Source of the DNA: Echria macrotheca
Taxonomy: Eukaryota > Ascomycota > Sordariomycetes > Sordariales > Schizotheciaceae
Length of the DNA: 64,000 bases
Direction: 5' to 3'
Assembly (NCBI GenBank): GCA_030411725.1
Contig: MU839827.1
Coordinates: 558,001 to 622,000 of the forward strand
Below the pieces are notes generated by a model. It did no database searches and was not told where the DNA came from. It saw only the letters and a list, made by a program, of their open reading frames with translations. The position numbers were made by a program, and so were the translations under genes. Each line of letters begins with the position of its first letter. Positions within the stretch are counted from its first letter, which is position 1. Shown here piece by piece: positions 53,162 to 63,170 of this stretch.

Positions 53162-55658
53162 TCGGATCTGAGTGGACAAGACATGGCAGCATCACCCCAT
53201 TTGTAAATAGCATAGCTGTTGTCTGATCGATGAGACAATCTGTGCATTCCATGTGAGCTATATGATTAATCTTAACGTGTCCGTTTTGCGGTCTTGTTCT
53301 CGACAAACTGTCCGAGATCCGGCGTTGATCACAGGGGCTGCGACCCTTGTCCGGTAATCGGGTGTCGTCCGGAGCGGGTCCAGGTCTCGACCGGCGCTAA
53401 TGAGACATGCTTTTGATCCTTTGAGATTCAACGCGCCGCTAGATCAAGCCTTGCTAAATGCTATTTTTACTTGGTAATCCAGGTACAAGATTTCAGGATG
53501 TTGGACTGGGTCTGCAGTGTTTCAACAATGAAAAGCTCGGCTCTCGCATCTCTGGACTCCCTCTCTTCGGCACTTTCTTTCAGCGCTGCCAATGTCGAAC
53601 TTGATGAAGACCCAAAATCTGATCCACAGGGCCTGCCAAGAAGCCTGCGGTGCAACAGGGCCGGTGAGCCTACCTAGGTAATCTGCGCCGCAGCGGCCTC
53701 GATAGGGAGGTAGCAATATCGATTTTCTGCTGCCGCCCCGGCCAGCAGCACACAACCGGGCACCCAAACCCAATACCGGCCCCGGCCGGCAATGCCAGCC
53801 AGCCAAGACACGCCACGCCTATCGCTCAGGCTAGAGTACCCGACCTCCCTCCCGCCCCCCATGATCCAAAATCCCCCTATCAGTCTCATACATGCTGTGT
53901 GACAACTCGCTTCCACTTCCATATCCCCGGCCACGAATCCGAAGGAAAAGATAAAACCGAGACGGTCAGACAGACGCGGCCGCACACGTCTACGGGCCGA
54001 AAAGGAGCGTCAGACTCGGCAGGTTGATTCAGTGACCGCGGTTCAGATGCGACAGACGAGCCGTGTCGGGTGTTGTTGTGGGTGCCGAGGGGGATGCGTT
54101 GACTGTTACACAACAAGCTCGATGCAGTGGGCTTGCAGCTATGGCCTGCCGGCGGTTTTTTACTCTAGAATGTCATTGAAAGCTGGATACATTATCTAGC
54201 TCGTGTGGAGACATATACTAGTGCGGCAGATACAACATCGTAGCCACATGTTGACTTGCAGCTATTCCGTACAAATGGACGAGATATTCAGTCTCCTCAG
54301 ATAACAGTACATCAAATACCAAGAACTCAAAGTGTAAAGTAGTACTGGGTACCTATCTAAGCGCCATCAGCAAATTCCATCAATACTACCTACCTTCGTA
54401 CGGACCGATATAGGTAAAAAGCTGCAGCGCGGTTAATATCCCTGCCCGGTGCATATGCAGTTCATGTTCCACACAGCACAGCGGCATATGTAACTGGAGG
54501 GATCCCCATGCTGCATATGTTGTTCGGCGGCTCAAGCCCCGTATTGCCTGCCCATCACCGAGTTGCCATCACTGCTGCTCTTATTCCGTGGTGCTACTAC
54601 AGGACCGAGCTTTTATTCCTACCAGGACTTTGAACAGGGTTCATTCAGCAAAGACCGGTCAAGTTCGGTACCGTCGTCGCATGCAGATCTTGGCGGGACT
54701 GATGAGACCTTACACACACAAACCAGCCGGCATAAAGAACAAGTTTTAATCGGGGATATTTATCCTGGAATCCTTCAGCTTTTGTGAATACCACCTCGGA
54801 CCGCATTCATAATTCCTCGGACCCTGGAACATATAAAATAAACGTGCCGGTAAGATGGCAAAGATTACCCTGCTAAATGGTACAAGTGACCCATTACCTT
54901 ACTAGTAAGTCAACAGAAACCCCCCGACCGGATTCATTCCGCCCAAGCAAATCTCGAAAAAACAGGGAGCGGAAACAAAATCCTGGGGTAAATAAGTAGC
55001 GAAAAGCAAGTTGGCCGTGTCGGCTAGCACCATGTGCCGCACCCCGGCAGCAGCCACGACTGTCTTCTCTTGCTGTCCCTCTCATCCCGTGTTCTCTTCC
55101 CAAATTAAATTCCCCAGGATTTCGGAGCGAGAACGGCCAAGAGAAATGCCAGACGGGCGCGCGGAACCAGTTACATAGCTAGAAGCTTGGGGGATGCAGT
55201 GTCAGAAGGCGCCACACTTTAGCCTGAGCCGCAAGATCGACCCTGTAGATTGGTTGCTTTCCTCGTAACAATTTGCCATGTTGCTTGCTCTATATGACCC
55301 CGCATTCTTTTTGGTAAAGTTCCCGTTGCAGCAAAGCAAGCAAGCAAAAACGACAGGAACAGAGATGCGGAACGGTCAACGCGGCTGCTGCTGCAACATC
55401 AGAGAAAAAAACACCCGGTCGACAGGAGAGCAGCAGCAAGCATATATCATTGCAACGCCGCCGCCCCCCCTTGTTTCCGCTTGGTTCGGTGCTCGGTCCG
55501 CTGGTTACCTATGGCCGAGCTTGTTTGAGAAGCTGTTGGTTGTCAATAAAGGACATATGTAGAACCTTCTTCCCCGTCGTCTCTTCCCACCTACCTTACC
55601 TTACCTTGCCCGTCGTGAACCACGGACACCAACCCCTTTTATACCTGAGATCGGCAAG
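53162..55658. other. Intergenic, 2.5 kb
   Basis: No supported gene. A perfect palindrome TACCTAGGTA lies at 53671-53680 and further pieces near 54350-54400. Short frames (for example 53674-53985 minus) read as shadows. The last part is the transporter promoter. Confidence 0.5.
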
Positions 55659-57357
55659 ATGACGCCCGCCATCCGCCACGACGTGCACAGGTAATCATCC
55701 CCCCCCCCCTTCCCCCCCCCTTCCACCCCTTTCCAACCCAACAAAACTAACAACACCAAAAAGCCACGCGCACGAAGAAGGCGTCCCAGGCACAGTAAAC
55801 CTCCGCGCCCGCGAAGGCGAAGAAACCCACTACGGCCAAGCCCTCTTCCCCGTCCCCTCCTTGGACCCCAACGACCCCTTACAATGGCCCAAGCTAAAAA
55901 AACACATGATCCTCCTCTGCTGCTGCCTTTTTTCGTTTCTCGGCAACTCAACCCTGATAGGTCCCTCGACCTACATCGGTCTCTTCTCCGTCGAGTTCGG
56001 AGTCGACCCCAACACGGCCGCGGGGCTGATCAACTACCCAAACCTCGCCTTCGGCTTCGGCAGTTTAGTGCTCGTGCCAATGTACCGCAAGTTCGGCCGG
56101 CGGCCGGTGATGCTCGGCTCGCAGGTGCTGTATGCGGTCGGCGTGATCTGGGCGTCGCAGTGCACGAGCTACGGCGAGCTGATGGGCGCGCGCGTGCTGC
56201 ACGCTTTCGGGTCGGGGGTGTGCGAGGCGTTGCCGGTGCAGCTTGTTAATGATGTTTTTTTTCTGCATGAGAGGGGCAAGAAGCTGGGCTGGTACACTGT
56301 CGCGCTGTGTCTCGGCTCGACGGGGCCGATGTTTTCGGGGTTCATGCTGAACGCGGGATACTCGTGGAATCTGTTTTTCTACGTCGAGTTTGCCTTTGCC
56401 GTGGCGCTGTTGGTGCTCACGTTTATTTTTGTCGAGGAGTCGCGGTATGTGAGGAGGCATGGCCCGTCTGTGCCGTCGACGCCGCCGCCGGAGGGTCACT
56501 CTAAAGAATACAACGTCACCGAGTCGGAGCACGACATACAGTCGGCCTCGGCCGGCAGCAGCAGCATCATCCCGCCGCGCAAGTCGTTCGCCCAGCAGAT
56601 CAAGCCGTGGTCGTCGATCGACCGCGAGTCCGAGTTTTTCCTGATGATGGCCCGCTCGTTTACCTACCTGCTCGTCCCGTCGACGTTCTGGGTCATCACG
56701 ACGTACGGCATCTACATCGGCCTCTGCGGCTTCGCCTTCAGCTTCATCTTCCCCATCAAGATCGTCGGCCCCCCGTACTACTGGCCCGAGACGAGCTCCG
56801 GGCTGCACGCGATCGCCACGATTATCGGCTTCGCGCTTGCGCTGCCGCTGCTCCCGGCGAGCGATATTCTGGCCGCAAAACTGACCAAGCGCAACGGCGG
56901 GATCCGCGAGGCCGAGATGCGTCTGGGCATCCTGCTGGTGCCGCTGTTCATCGCGCCGGCGGGCCAGATCCTGTTCGGGTTGACGGCCGAGTACGACCTG
57001 CACTGGATGGGCTACATGATGGGCGTGGGCATGACGCAGTGGGCTGCGTATTTTTATTTTACGGTCGCTCTGGCGTACGCCGTGGACTCGTACACGGCGA
57101 ATCTGTCGGAGATGTTGATCATTATGAATCTGGGCAAGCAGGCTATTAGTTTCGGGCTGAGCATCGAGGTGCTCAACTGGATCTTGAAGACGGGGTACGC
57201 CAAGGTGATTGCGGGCGCCTTTGGGGGGGTGCTGTTTCTGAATAATCTGATGGTGATTGTGTTTATGATCTGGGGGAAGAGGATCCGGGTTGCGACGTCC
57301 AAGACGTGGTTGGCGAGGATGCACAAGCGGACGGCCGTGGCAGGGGAGACGCACTGA
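55659..57357 (+). CDS. Major facilitator superfamily transporter (DHA1-like)
   Basis: Exons 55659-55690 and 55764-57357 (73-nt intron with two C runs) give 541 aa. The product starts MTPAIRHDVHS and has DPNDPLQWPKLKKHMILL, the usual cytosolic lead-in of fungal DHA-type transporters. Twelve hydrophobic spans follow, with the MFS signature between spans 2 and 3 (YRKFGRRPVMLGSQVLY), span 5 motif GSTGPMFSGFML and a central loop of about 95 residues with Ser/Pro-rich sequence. The second half repeats the fold (TLLIIMNLGKQAISFG-like end). Export of a small molecule or drug is the family role; the substrate is unknown. No biosynthetic gene cluster is adjacent. Confidence 0.9.
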
Positions 57358-57529
57358 GGGAATATATTGAACTGAATGGTCTAGTAGAGATATAGCAAGA
57401 ATTGATATTTATGACCTTGGAAATCGACTCATACACCTCTCACGGTCTCTCATTGTTTCCAAAATGTTCCGTTAAAGGCATTGTTGGGCTTGCAAGCACT
57501 CTGTATGAAGAGTTGGGAACAGCGCAACT

Positions 57530-57958
57530 TCAAGCGGCCCTCGCAAACCCCGTAGCTAAACGCCCATTCCCGGAAGGCTGGTTTCCAAGCACCCCCGGCC
57601 TATTCTTTGCCCACTCCATAATCTCTGCGAGCGTCATGCCCGTGTACTTTTTGAGCTCCTCATCCGAGAACGGGACGGGAGTGGCCCGGGCCGTCTTGGC
57701 GTCTTTGTACCGCTCGTACAGTGATCTGCGTCTTGGTTTCTTCAACGTTGCCGGCGAATTTGGGCCCAGTTGCTGTTCGCTACAGGTTGTGTGGTTTCGT
57801 GAGGCGGCGATGGTGGTGAATGGGTTGTCGTCGTCGGCGTTTGTGTGCATGTCCGGAGTGGGGGCCGCGGGGCCGGACGGGTTGAGCGCCTCGGTGCTTT
57901 CGGAGTGCGGGGTCCCCCGGAGGAGGAGGACCTTGTGTTGCTTGGTCGGCGATCTCAT
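57530..57958 (-). CDS. Small conserved-looking protein of unknown function
   Basis: From MRSPTKQHKVLLLRGTPHSE the frame gives 142 aa. The N-terminal two thirds are polar and probably disordered. The C-terminal third (RRRSLYERYKDAKTARATP, then FSDEELKKYTGMTLAEIMEW) is an amphipathic, folded-looking motif ending AKNRPGVLGNQPSGN. I do not recognise a domain, but the tail looks conserved and an intact frame runs over 180 codons. The opposite strand also has a frame here (57402-57968), which reads less like protein. It lies tail to tail with the MFS gene. Confidence 0.6.
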   Translation of the reverse strand: MRSPTKQHKVLLLRGTPHSESTEALNPSGPAAPTPDMHTNADDDNPFTTIAASRNHTTCSEQQLGPNSPATLKKPRRRSLYERYKDAKTARATPVPFSDEELKKYTGMTLAEIMEWAKNRPGVLGNQPSGNGRLATGFARAA

Positions 57959-58925
57959 CTTTGGATAAACAGAGAGATGTGTTGGTGGATTTGATGTGAT
58001 GGCGGAATTGGATGAGAGGGCCGTTGCAGTGGTTATAAAATCGCTGGCTGGCGGTCGGTTGAACGCCGGATGAGGAGACGGCAAGGTAGGTGTTCAAATG
58101 TTTGAGATACGAGGTGGTGGGAGCAAAACCGTCTCGTCATTGGTCACACATCACACCAAGGATTTCAAGGAATCCTCCCTCGTCGGACCATTTCCGTTTG
58201 AAGAAATTCCGACGCATGAGGGAACAGCGAGTTTCTTCTAGGCTACGGAAGTAGAGAGAATACTACAGATGAAATGAAGTGTTGCCGGTACCTTGGGTGA
58301 TAAGCAGTGGTTTTGAGTCGATGCACAGGGTTGGTTCCGGTGACTGCCGACACCGTGGAATTGATTAACCGGGTACACCACGAGAAGCAAATACGAGACG
58401 AGATGCTTAATTCCTCAGCTGCAGATTGGAGGTACCCACACGTATTGCTATCGTTTACGAGTTGAAGGAGTTAAATAACTGCAGACATTGATGATAACTC
58501 TTCAAACTCTATCGGGTCAAACGGATTAGACGAGTCAGTAGTTGAGCTGTGTTTCAATCACGTCCAAGTACCTTGTACACTGCTAACACTTCCACCCAAG
58601 GTTTCCACTCCACGGGAGTAACTAAGGTAACTAGCCGTTAACGACTTCTCATGGACCACAGATGAATCCCGATAAACAATCACTTAGCAATATTCCCACG
58701 GAGCATTGACCAAGAGAATGCATCACCTTGACTGTACCTTTTGCCACTTCACATCACGACAACTGTCACACAGCCCAACCCTATCCCTGGCCAGAAATGC
58801 CGAGGCAAGTAACCTCGGCGCGCCGCGCGTAGTCAGCCCATGGGCCAGACATCTCTCACCCACTTGATCAACCCCACCTCATCCCTCAACAACAACACCA
58901 ATTGATCCCATAAAAACAATCCAAA
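57959..58925. other. Intergenic between divergent genes
   Basis: No gene is seen. It serves as the upstream region of the small unknown protein and of the FAD dehydrogenase. Confidence 0.55.
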
Positions 58926-60662
58926 ATGGCCGAGCCAGAATCACCACCCCCCACCGCACCGGTACTCATAATCGGCGCCGGCCTCGCCGGGCTAGTCGCA
59001 GCCTTCGAACTCGCCGAGCGCAAAGTCCCCACGCTCATCCTCGACCAGGAAGGGCCGGCCAGCCTAGGCGGCCAAGCCTTCTGGTCGCTCGGCGGCCTGT
59101 TCTGCGTCGACTCGGCCGAGCAGCGCCGCATGGGCATCCGGGACTCGCGCGAGCTGGCCATGCGCGACTGGTTGGGCTCTGCCCGGTTCGACCGCGAGAG
59201 GGAAGACTACTGGCCGCGGCGCTGGGCCGAGGCGTTCGTCAACTTTGCTTCCGATGAAATGGAAGCCTACGTGAAAGCGCGCGGCCTGGGGTTCCTGATG
59301 AATGTCGGCTGGGCCGAGCGCGGGGATGGTCGTGCTGAGGGGCATGGGAATTCGGTGCCGCGGTTTCATGTGACCTGGGGTACCGGACCCGAGGTGGTCC
59401 GCGTCTTTGCTGAGCCTGTGCGGAAGGCGGAGAGGGAGGGGATTGTTGAGTTCAAGTTCCGCCATGTCGTGGATGAGCTCGTGGTTGACCCCACAACCGG
59501 CCGGGCCATTGGTGTCAGGGGGCGCGTGCTGGAGCAGGACGACTCGCCCCGCGGAGTCAAGTCGTCGAGGGTGGAGGTTGGGAAATTCGAAATCATGGGC
59601 TCGGCCGTTTTGGTGTCGTCCGGCGGCATTGGCGGCGACGTGGAAAGAGTTAAAAAGATGTGGCCCGTCGACCGTCTCGGGCCCAAGGTGCCGCAGAATT
59701 TTGTCGTCGGCGTGCCGGCGCACGTTGATGGCCGCATGCTCGACATCGCCGAGAAGGTCGGCGCCAACACGGTCAACAAGGACCGCATGTGGCACTACAC
59801 CGAGGGACTGCAAAACTGGGATCCCATCTGGCCCGGCCACGGCATCCGCGTGCTGCCGGCGCCGTCGTCGCTCTGGCTCGACGCCACGGGGAAACGACTC
59901 CCGCCGTTCCTCTTCCCGGGCTGCGACACGCTAGCCACGCTGAAGCACATCTGCTCCACGGGATACGACTACACCTGGTTCATCACGGACCAGAGCATCG
60001 TGGCGCGCGAGTTCGCCCTGTCCGGCTCGGAGCAGAACCCCGACGTGACCAACAAGAGCATCTGGCAGGTCCTGACGCAGCGCATCTTCAGCTCCAAGGG
60101 CACGATCCCCGTGCAGAACTTCATCAAGCACGGCAAGGACTTTGTCGTCGCCAACAACCTCGAGGATCTTGTCGCCGCCATGAACGAGCTTATCTCTGTT
60201 GTTCCGGACGCGCCGAAGCTGGACTACGCCCAAATCAAGGAGGTAGTCGACGCCCGCGACAGCCAGTTCGAGAATACATACTCGAAAGACGCCCAGGCCA
60301 TGCTCATCCACAACGCCCGCACGTATTTCCCCGACAAGCGCAGCCGCGTCGCCCCGCCCCATCGGCTGCTGGATACGAAGAAGTATGGACCGCTGATTGC
60401 CGTGCGCATGAACCTGCTTACGCGCAAGACGCTTGGTGGGATTGAGACGAACTTGCGGAGCAATGTGATGCGGGCTGATGGCACGCCGTTTCCGGGGCTG
60501 TATGCGGCCGGCGAGGTGGCTGGGTTTGGCGGTGGTGGTGTGCATGGGTACAGCGCGCTCGAGGGGACCTTTCTCGGGGGGTGTATCTTTTCGGGACGCG
60601 CGGCGGGCAGGGCGATGGCGGATGAGGTTTTGGGTGTGAAGAAGGATGGGGGGAGTTCTTGA
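58926..60662 (+). CDS. KstD-like FAD-dependent dehydrogenase (FAD_binding_2 family)
   Basis: A 578-aa intronless frame. The dinucleotide fold is VLIIGAGLAGLVAAFELAER (GxGxxG at residues 17-22), followed by GGQAFWSLGGLFCVDS. A cap domain and the second FAD site at the C-terminus (PFPGLYAAGEVAGFGGGG, then HGYSALEGTFLGGCIFSGRA) follow. This matches the succinate dehydrogenase/fumarate reductase flavoprotein and 3-ketosteroid-1-dehydrogenase group, especially the bacterial FAD-binding dehydrogenases of similar length. No signal peptide or membrane span. Substrate unknown; desaturation of a ring or acid substrate is a family inference. Its lack of introns and bacterial-like length are compatible with old transfer from bacteria, but codon use looks native. 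Confidence 0.87.
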   Translation: MAEPESPPPTAPVLIIGAGLAGLVAAFELAERKVPTLILDQEGPASLGGQAFWSLGGLFCVDSAEQRRMGIRDSRELAMRDWLGSARFDREREDYWPRRWAEAFVNFASDEMEAYVKARGLGFLMNVGWAERGDGRAEGHGNSVPRFHVTWGTGPEVVRVFAEPVRKAEREGIVEFKFRHVVDELVVDPTTGRAIGVRGRVLEQDDSPRGVKSSRVEVGKFEIMGSAVLVSSGGIGGDVERVKKMWPVDRLGPKVPQNFVVGVPAHVDGRMLDIAEKVGANTVNKDRMWHYTEGLQNWDPIWPGHGIRVLPAPSSLWLDATGKRLPPFLFPGCDTLATLKHICSTGYDYTWFITDQSIVAREFALSGSEQNPDVTNKSIWQVLTQRIFSSKGTIPVQNFIKHGKDFVVANNLEDLVAAMNELISVVPDAPKLDYAQIKEVVDARDSQFENTYSKDAQAMLIHNARTYFPDKRSRVAPPHRLLDTKKYGPLIAVRMNLLTRKTLGGIETNLRSNVMRADGTPFPGLYAAGEVAGFGGGGVHGYSALEGTFLGGCIFSGRAAGRAMADEVLGVKKDGGSS

Positions 60663-61905
60663 ATAGTGGAATATTGTGCCGTGTACTCCGGTACACGTCA
60701 ACAAAAGCTCTTGAGTATCTATATGTATCTAGGTACCTATATCTACCTAGTAGCCGCTGGTTTCCGCACAATATGGACCAGTTCATAACAAAAGAGAGTT
60801 GAGATTAGGAATAAGCTGAGGGAAACTTTGTCAGACAGTGTTTGCAAACAAGCGCTACCGATCCCGATGCTGTCCGCCTACTTCATCGCCGAGACCTCGT
60901 AGGTATTGCCCCGGCCGGATCCTGGTATACAGGTACCCCTAGAGTTCTGATGGACAACCCCCCGACATGTTTCTCAGAATCTCTCCATGCCATCGTCTCG
61001 GAATTCCAAGCCATCATCGGATAGGCACTCACCCAGTCGCACCTACACCCCCGAGTTCGGCCAGGATTTTAGACCAAGCTGACGGGCCAGTCAGCCAGCC
61101 TGAGCCAGCGGATGACCGGCCCCGGTCTCCAGCTCCCAGACCTCATGTCACGCGTGTCACCAGCGCAGCCAAGACTTTTTTTTTTTTTGGTCTGCCGCAG
61201 CGAACTTGTCACTTGTCACCGGACCTGCAACCGACCTTGAACCTGCCTAGGCCCGTCCTGCCGCGGCCGGGATCAAGATAATTCGTTCGGATTGCCGACG
61301 TTCTACCGCGCGAAACACCATCCGTGCTGCGATGTCACTCTAGTCTCTGGGAGCCGACATTTTCCCGGACATATTCCGGGGAGGTGCCGTGTAGGTCGGT
61401 TTGTTGTCCCGTAGTCCCGTCCAGCCCGCCGTTCTCTTAGTCTCATCATAGGGGTTGATTCTCGGTGTTTTCCCATTCCGGCTCGACGCTCATTGTTTCC
61501 GCATCTTTTCCATAAGCCGTAGTTAACCAGCCTTGGATTCCCGATGAAGACATCCAGCTTGGGGATGCTCCTCGCTAGAGGTAGTCTGATAGGTGTTCAA
61601 GATGTCAGCCATTACACTCGGGGCGGCCACTTATAGACTGCTGTCCAGCTGTCCAGCTCAGCTGCCGATCCCGGACGGGACACGGCCCGCCGTCACCGCC
61701 GGTATGGATCTCGGCGTAGTATATTACCCGGTCCCCACACCATCCGACGTCCCTCCGGTCTTCGTACTTCGATCTCTTAAGCGGTCAGAACAGGAACTTC
61801 CGCTTGGGGCACTTCCTCCCCTCCCCCTGACTCCCTAGCCACTTCTCATCCTTTGACTCCTTCCTTATAACCACCTCGTAACGGATCCTCCCCCTAGCCG
61901 CCACA
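60663..61905. other. Intergenic, 1.2 kb
   Basis: Starts with a run of TCTAGGTACCTA-type motifs (60728-60753). No gene is supported; frames at 60967-61281 and 61593-61838 are featureless. Confidence 0.55.
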
Positions 61906-62703
61906 ATGTACCCCCACCACGCCGAATCCATCCAGATCATCAAGAACCACTTCCAAGCCGACCCATCCGTCCAAGCCCTCGTGCTAACCGGCTCGATAGC
62001 CCACGGCTTCGAGACCCCCACGTCCGACGTAGACGTGCTCATCATCCTCTCAGACACAGACTACCAGCGCCACGTCTCCGCGGGAAACCTCACCGCCGTC
62101 CTGCGCGACGACGGTCTGTGCACCTACGAGGGCGGCTACGTCGACGCCAAGTACGCCAGCCTTTCGTTTGTGCGCCTCGTAGCCGAGAAGGGCAGCGAGC
62201 CCGCGCGCTGGGCGTTCGACGGCGCGTCTGTCCTCTTCGACCGCAGCGGGACCTCCGAACTCCAGGACCTAATCAGGGCCGCGGTGGTGTATCCCGTCGC
62301 GGACAAACGGGAACGTCTCCGTCGGTTCCGCGCGCAGCTCGAGATCTGGGCTTGGTATTGCGGCGAGGCGATCCGGAAGGAGAACAAGTACCTGCTGCAC
62401 ACGGCCGTGGGGAAGCTTATTCTCTTTGGGGGGAGGCTGGTCCTGGCGCATAACGAGATGTTGTATCCGTACCACAAGTGGTTTCTGCGCGTGCTGCAGG
62501 ATGCGCCTGAGAAGCCGGCCGGGCTGATGGAGTGTATCGACGAGTTGGCGACGGAGCCGACGTTGGAGAGGGTGGGACGGTTTTATACGCTCGTCAAGGA
62601 GTTTCAGGACTGGCCGACGGGGCCGCATCGGTTTGGGGCGACGTTTATGGAGGATAGTGAGCTGAATTGGTTGTATCTCAAGACGCCGGTGGAGGACATT
62701 TAG
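61906..62703 (+). CDS. Nucleotidyltransferase-fold protein (aminoglycoside-type/MNT-like)
   Basis: A 265-aa intronless frame starting MYPHHAESIQIIKNHFQ. The motif TGSIAHGFETPTSDVDVLII (GS at 29-30, DxD at 41-43) is the polymerase-beta-type nucleotidyltransferase active site; the third acidic residue should come from the strand with YEGGYVDAKYAS (D near residue 80). A helical C-terminal half (LRRFRAQLEIWAWYCGEAI, KYLLHTAVGKLILFGGRLVL) is typical of small single-domain NTases. Transfer of a nucleotide to an unknown acceptor is inferred. It is uncommon as a stand-alone fungal gene and resembles bacterial small NTases; no partner toxin or antitoxin gene adjoins it. Confidence 0.85.
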   Translation: MYPHHAESIQIIKNHFQADPSVQALVLTGSIAHGFETPTSDVDVLIILSDTDYQRHVSAGNLTAVLRDDGLCTYEGGYVDAKYASLSFVRLVAEKGSEPARWAFDGASVLFDRSGTSELQDLIRAAVVYPVADKRERLRRFRAQLEIWAWYCGEAIRKENKYLLHTAVGKLILFGGRLVLAHNEMLYPYHKWFLRVLQDAPEKPAGLMECIDELATEPTLERVGRFYTLVKEFQDWPTGPHRFGATFMEDSELNWLYLKTPVEDI

Positions 62704-63170
62704 ATTGCGAGGAAGAATTGAGGCCTCGATTGGCTGTTGCTTGCAGCTTTTGTCCTGAAGTTGTCATGCCCGCCCAGAGTCATCTTCGCTGCCACTCTCC
62801 ACCTTGCTGAGCCGCTGGTCGGGCGCTGTTCAGACTTTATACTCCCAGTAGACCCCCACTACTGTCCTGGATGCGCTCTCTGTTCCGCCGCACAAGTTCC
62901 ATCTTCTCTTCGACCTGGGGTGGGTTCAATATGATATCGGATCATGTCTCCTAGGGAGAGTGTCTGAGGCTTATTACCTCTGAAAACAAATCGTTCGTGG
63001 ACCAGCTTCCTCTTTGGCCAAATCCGTTCATCAAATATCTTGCGCCACCTGTGGTTCATGCAAGTGCGGAGACTGCCCTGATATGGTCAGGTACCTATTT
63101 TGATATCATCACATTGAATCCCCGTTTACCACTATATTCCTAAAAAAGAAGACGTTACCGCTTTGACGCA
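62704..63170. other. Intergenic between convergent genes
   Basis: No gene is seen in these 467 bases. Confidence 0.55.

Noticed and set aside
56065..57354. 429-aa minus-strand frame
   Set aside because: Antisense to the MFS transporter; His/Arg/Gln-rich composition typical of reversed GC-rich coding sequence.
57402..57968. 188-aa plus-strand frame
   Set aside because: The minus-strand frame over the same bases has a more protein-like, conserved-looking C-terminus, so that one was kept.
59064..59840. 258-aa minus-strand frame
   Set aside because: Antisense shadow of the FAD dehydrogenase.
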